Below the pieces are notes generated by a model. It saw nothing but the letters and a program-made list of their open reading frames with translations, did no database searches and was not told the DNA's origin. Of a stretch of 7,639 bases of DNA, positions 5,466 through 7,639 are shown in pieces. Both the position numbers and the translations under genes were made by a program. The stretch is from positions 1 to 7,639 of the forward strand of contig JAQGLD010000639.1 of assembly GCA_028293055.1 (NCBI GenBank), read 5' to 3'. Numbering within the stretch: position 1 is the stretch's first letter; each line of letters opens with the position of its first letter. This DNA is from Alphaproteobacteria bacterium (GTDB taxonomy: Bacteria > Pseudomonadota > Alphaproteobacteria > Sphingomonadales > Sphingomonadaceae).

Positions 5466-6796
5466 CACAGATCCCCTTTGGTCTTGCCGCCCGGGCCGTA
5501 GACATAATCGTCGATGACCTTGTGGAAGTGGCGGATGCGCAGCTCCTGGTCGCCGATCCACAGGCCCTTGAAGGCCTTCGAATGCATGCCCTTCTGCACC
5601 AGCGGCAGGTTGAAGGCATCCTGGTCGAGCACCTGGCCGATCGATCTCTCGCCGTGACGGAAGCGCTGGAGCCGCGGCCGCTCCGGCCATTCCTCGCCCT
5701 CCGGCACCCGCTCGAACATCCAGATGTCGTAGAACATCTTGTTGGGATCGGTCGGGTGCGGGCGCTGGCGGAACAGCATCAGGTCGTCGGCATGAGCGTT
5801 GAGCGCGACATTGGGGAAGATCATGTAGTGATAATCGTCGGTCAGCTGATCATCGTTCAGCTCCGAATAGTCCTTGCCCTGCTTGGGCCCGTTCTCGCGC
5901 ATGAACTTCTGCACATCGGTGCGGATGTCGCTGACCCGGCCTTCATATTCGGCCGGATCCATCCCCGCCTTGACCATGATGTCGTAGATTGCGGGCGGAA
6001 TCGCGGACGGCAGGGCGACGCGCGGGCTGACGGTCGCGAACGGGATCAGGTAGCGATTGTGGCGATCGTAGCAGTCGATCTGGATGTTGATGTCGTCGAG
6101 ATACCATTGGAGCTGCGGGTGAATGCCCTGGACATGGTAGCTCTCGTTGAACGCGTCGACGCTCGCCTTCCAGTTGCAGTCCCACTCGACCACGATCTCT
6201 CGCTTCCACGCCATCCGCTCGAAATGATAGGGATCGAGATGCTGCTGCATCGGTGCGAGATATTGCTCGAGCGGCTCGACGTCGGGGTCCAGCGAAAACC
6301 AGACGAAGCTTCCCCATTCGCCGCACGGCAGGGACGGAATACGGCCCTCGGGCGGGCCGCCCTGCGGGAAGCTGTCGAGGTCGGGGATCCGCTCGATCGC
6401 GCCATCGAGGCCATAGGTCCAATGGTGATACATGCAGCGGAAATTCTCGACATTGCCGCGCCCCTCGGGGCGCAGCTTGTTTCCGCGATGCAGGCACACA
6501 TTGTAGAAGGCCAGCACCGAGAGATCCGCCTGCCGGACGATCAGCACCGATTCCTTGCCGATCTCGGTGCAGATATAGTCGCCGGGCTCCTTGATGTCGT
6601 CGGAACGCCCGCCGAGCAGCCAGACCTTGGTCCAGACCCGGTCCCATTCGGTCTTCATGAAGGCTTCGCTGGTGTAGCGCTCGGCCGGAATGATCTCGTT
6701 GCCGAGCTCCGGATCCTCGGCTTTCCACGCGGGCGTGCCGTTCGGCCAATCCTGGGGATTGACCCTGATCACATCGACGTGGCGCTTGACGTCCAT
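5465..6796 (-). CDS. Rieske non-heme iron oxygenase, large (alpha) component
   Basis: A 443-residue oxygenase that uses O2 and electrons from a separate reductase to hydroxylate or dihydroxylate an organic substrate, or to cleave by N/O-dealkylation. The Rieske [2Fe-2S] site is CLH (Cys101, His103), 17 residues, then CMYH (Cys121, His124). The mononuclear iron site is FNESYHVQGIH, with His221 and His226; the third ligand is probably Asp391 or Asp393 in VLDQDAF. Glu218 stands where most ring-hydroxylating dioxygenases have the bridging Asp. No beta subunit, ferredoxin or reductase gene is adjacent, so electrons must come from elsewhere. The start at 6796 has GAGGA seven bases upstream; earlier in-frame codons overlap the SDR gene and are not family-like. 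The gap to the SDR is 22 bases, and the stop shares one base with the E1-alpha start. The substrate is unknown. Confidence 0.93.
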   Translation of the reverse strand: MDVKRHVDVIRVNPQDWPNGTPAWKAEDPELGNEIIPAERYTSEAFMKTEWDRVWTKVWLLGGRSDDIKEPGDYICTEIGKESVLIVRQADLSVLAFYNVCLHRGNKLRPEGRGNVENFRCMYHHWTYGLDGAIERIPDLDSFPQGGPPEGRIPSLPCGEWGSFVWFSLDPDVEPLEQYLAPMQQHLDPYHFERMAWKREIVVEWDCNWKASVDAFNESYHVQGIHPQLQWYLDDINIQIDCYDRHNRYLIPFATVSPRVALPSAIPPAIYDIMVKAGMDPAEYEGRVSDIRTDVQKFMRENGPKQGKDYSELNDDQLTDDYHYMIFPNVALNAHADDLMLFRQRPHPTDPNKMFYDIWMFERVPEGEEWPERPRLQRFRHGERSIGQVLDQDAFNLPLVQKGMHSKAFKGLWIGDQELRIRHFHKVIDDYVYGPGGKTKGDL

Positions 6797-6818
6797 CTTG
6801 CTGTCCTCGAGCCGGCCT

Positions 6819-7580
6819 TCAGAAATGGGTGCGGTTGGTGAAGCCACCGTCGACGACGAGGTGCGATCCGTTGCACCAGCTCGCCGCCGGGCTCGCCATG
6901 AAGGCGATGGCGCGAGCAATCTCCTCGGGCTGGCCGAAGCGGCCAGTGGGCTGCTGGCGAAGCTGGGAATTGTAGAATTTCTCCATCGTCCCCTTGATCA
7001 TCTCCCAATTGCCGCCCTCGAACTCGATCGGGCCTGGGGAGACGACGTTCACGCGGATTCCGTCCTTGCCGTGAAACAAAGCGAGTTGCTTGCCCCAGGT
7101 GACCAGCGAGGCCTTCATCGCGTTATAAGCCTGGGGCCCTCCCATCGCTTCGCCGGCGGAGGTCGTAGCAATCAGCACGATCGAACCGGATTGCTGCTCG
7201 ATCATCGTCGGCAGCACCGCTTCGACCGCGCGAACCGGGCCCATCACATCGACCTCGAAGGCGTTGGTCCAATATTTCTCGCTGCCCATGCCGCCGCCCG
7301 ACGATGTCAGCGGCACCAGAATGTCGACTCCTCCGAGCTGCTCGACCATGTCGGCGAGCCAGGCCTTATATTCGTCGGGCTTCTTCACATTCATCGCGCC
7401 GCCGACGATATTGGTGCCGTATTTGCGCAGGTTCGCGATCGATTCCTTGACGCTGTCCTCGGATCGCGCGCTGATCGCGACATCGCAGCCTTCGCGGGCG
7501 AACAGTTCCGCCACGGCGAGGCCGATGCCGCGAGCCGCGCCGACGAGGAGCACCTTCTTGCCTTCGAGTCCCAGGTCCAC
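6819..7580 (-). CDS. short-chain dehydrogenase/reductase (SDR) with atypical active-site motifs
   Basis: A 253-residue single-domain Rossmann oxidoreductase, probably NAD(P)-dependent and cytoplasmic, acting on an alcohol/ketone pair. Seen: the nucleotide loop VGAARGIG (13-20), catalytic YNAMK (Tyr152, Lys156), SPGP (181-184) and the C-terminal VVDGGF. Odd points: the usual NNAG after the fourth strand is replaced by a segment reading PLTSSGG (90-96); Asp111 sits where the tetrad Asn is expected (FEVDVMG); and the serine position 13 residues before Tyr152 is Thr139, with Ser141 nearby. Length is normal. The start is GTG at 7580, preceded by AAGGAG at eight bases; there is no ATG closer to the Rossmann motif. 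It is the first complete gene of the operon. Oxidation of a hydroxyl or diol made by the oxygenase is a reasonable role but is inferred. Confidence 0.92.
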   Translation of the reverse strand: MDLGLEGKKVLLVGAARGIGLAVAELFAREGCDVAISARSEDSVKESIANLRKYGTNIVGGAMNVKKPDEYKAWLADMVEQLGGVDILVPLTSSGGGMGSEKYWTNAFEVDVMGPVRAVEAVLPTMIEQQSGSIVLIATTSAGEAMGGPQAYNAMKASLVTWGKQLALFHGKDGIRVNVVSPGPIEFEGGNWEMIKGTMEKFYNSQLRQQPTGRFGQPEEIARAIAFMASPAASWCNGSHLVVDGGFTNRTHF

Positions 7581-7639
7581 GATTCGATCTCCTTATTGTC
7601 TGATTTCGTCCGCGCGCGGCAGGCGGCACAATTGGGCGC

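Noticed and set aside
3534..5501. Long plus-strand open frame opposite E1-beta and E1-alpha.
   Set aside because: His/Arg/Asp-rich without domains; both minus-strand genes have complete catalytic motifs, so this is a shadow frame.
5522..6841. Long plus-strand open frame opposite the Rieske oxygenase.
   Set aside because: No motif or convincing ribosome site; the minus strand encodes intact Rieske and iron sites.
7593..7637. A minus-strand frame ending in TAA at 7595-7593, just inside the TAAGGAG before the SDR, could be the 3' end of an upstream operon gene.
   Set aside because: Only 14 codons are visible, no motif is present and some codons (AGA, TTG) are unlike the neighbours. The stop-in-ribosome-site geometry matches other junctions here, but that is not enough to call a gene.
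1..7639. Search for tRNA or rRNA genes, CRISPR arrays, insertion sequences, attachment sites and long repeats.
   Set aside because: No regularly spaced repeats, transposase motifs, terminal inverted repeats or cloverleaf-like segments were seen; apart from bases 24-366 almost all of the window is coding.

Overview
The window is GC-rich, gene-dense bacterial DNA that looks like an accessory catabolic locus of an alphaproteobacterium, most likely a sphingomonad. That placement is inferred from strong G/C preference at codon third positions, protein style and gene content (Rieske oxygenase, SDR and acyl-CoA ligase clusters are common there); nothing in the window fixes the species.

Layout. Bases 1-23 hold the first codons of a leftward gene, probably a short-chain dehydrogenase/reductase (SDR). 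Bases 24-366 are an intergenic control region between this gene and a rightward gene. It contains divergent promoter candidates, a strong TetR-type palindrome (149-172), two back-to-back RNA hairpins (204-264) and a short leader ORF (296-370). Bases 367-2001 encode an AMP-forming acyl-CoA synthetase on the + strand. It converges, with only 13 bases between stop codons, on a five-gene leftward operon filling 7580-2015. In transcription order that operon is: SDR (GTG start), Rieske non-heme iron oxygenase large component, E1-alpha and E1-beta of a thiamine-diphosphate 2-oxo-acid/acetoin-type dehydrogenase, and a lipoyl E2 acyltransferase. The operon promoter lies beyond the right edge.

How the genes may work together (inference). 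The oxygenase and SDR can install and oxidise oxygen functions on an organic substrate. The E1/E2 complex can then cleave a carbon-carbon bond next to a ketone (a 2-oxo acid, alpha-hydroxyketone or alpha-diketone) and capture the acyl fragment as a CoA thioester. The acyl-CoA synthetase can activate a free carboxylic acid at entry or after cleavage. The short E1-alpha and the E1-beta without a lipoyl domain resemble acetoin-dehydrogenase-type enzymes rather than the housekeeping alphaproteobacterial pyruvate dehydrogenase. E3 (dihydrolipoamide dehydrogenase), ferredoxin and oxygenase reductase are not in the window. The substrate cannot be read from the sequence. The most notable points are the oxygenase-dehydrogenase coupling in one tightly packed operon, two peripheral-subunit-binding domains in E2, non-canonical active-site residues in the SDR, and the layered control region upstream of the synthetase.
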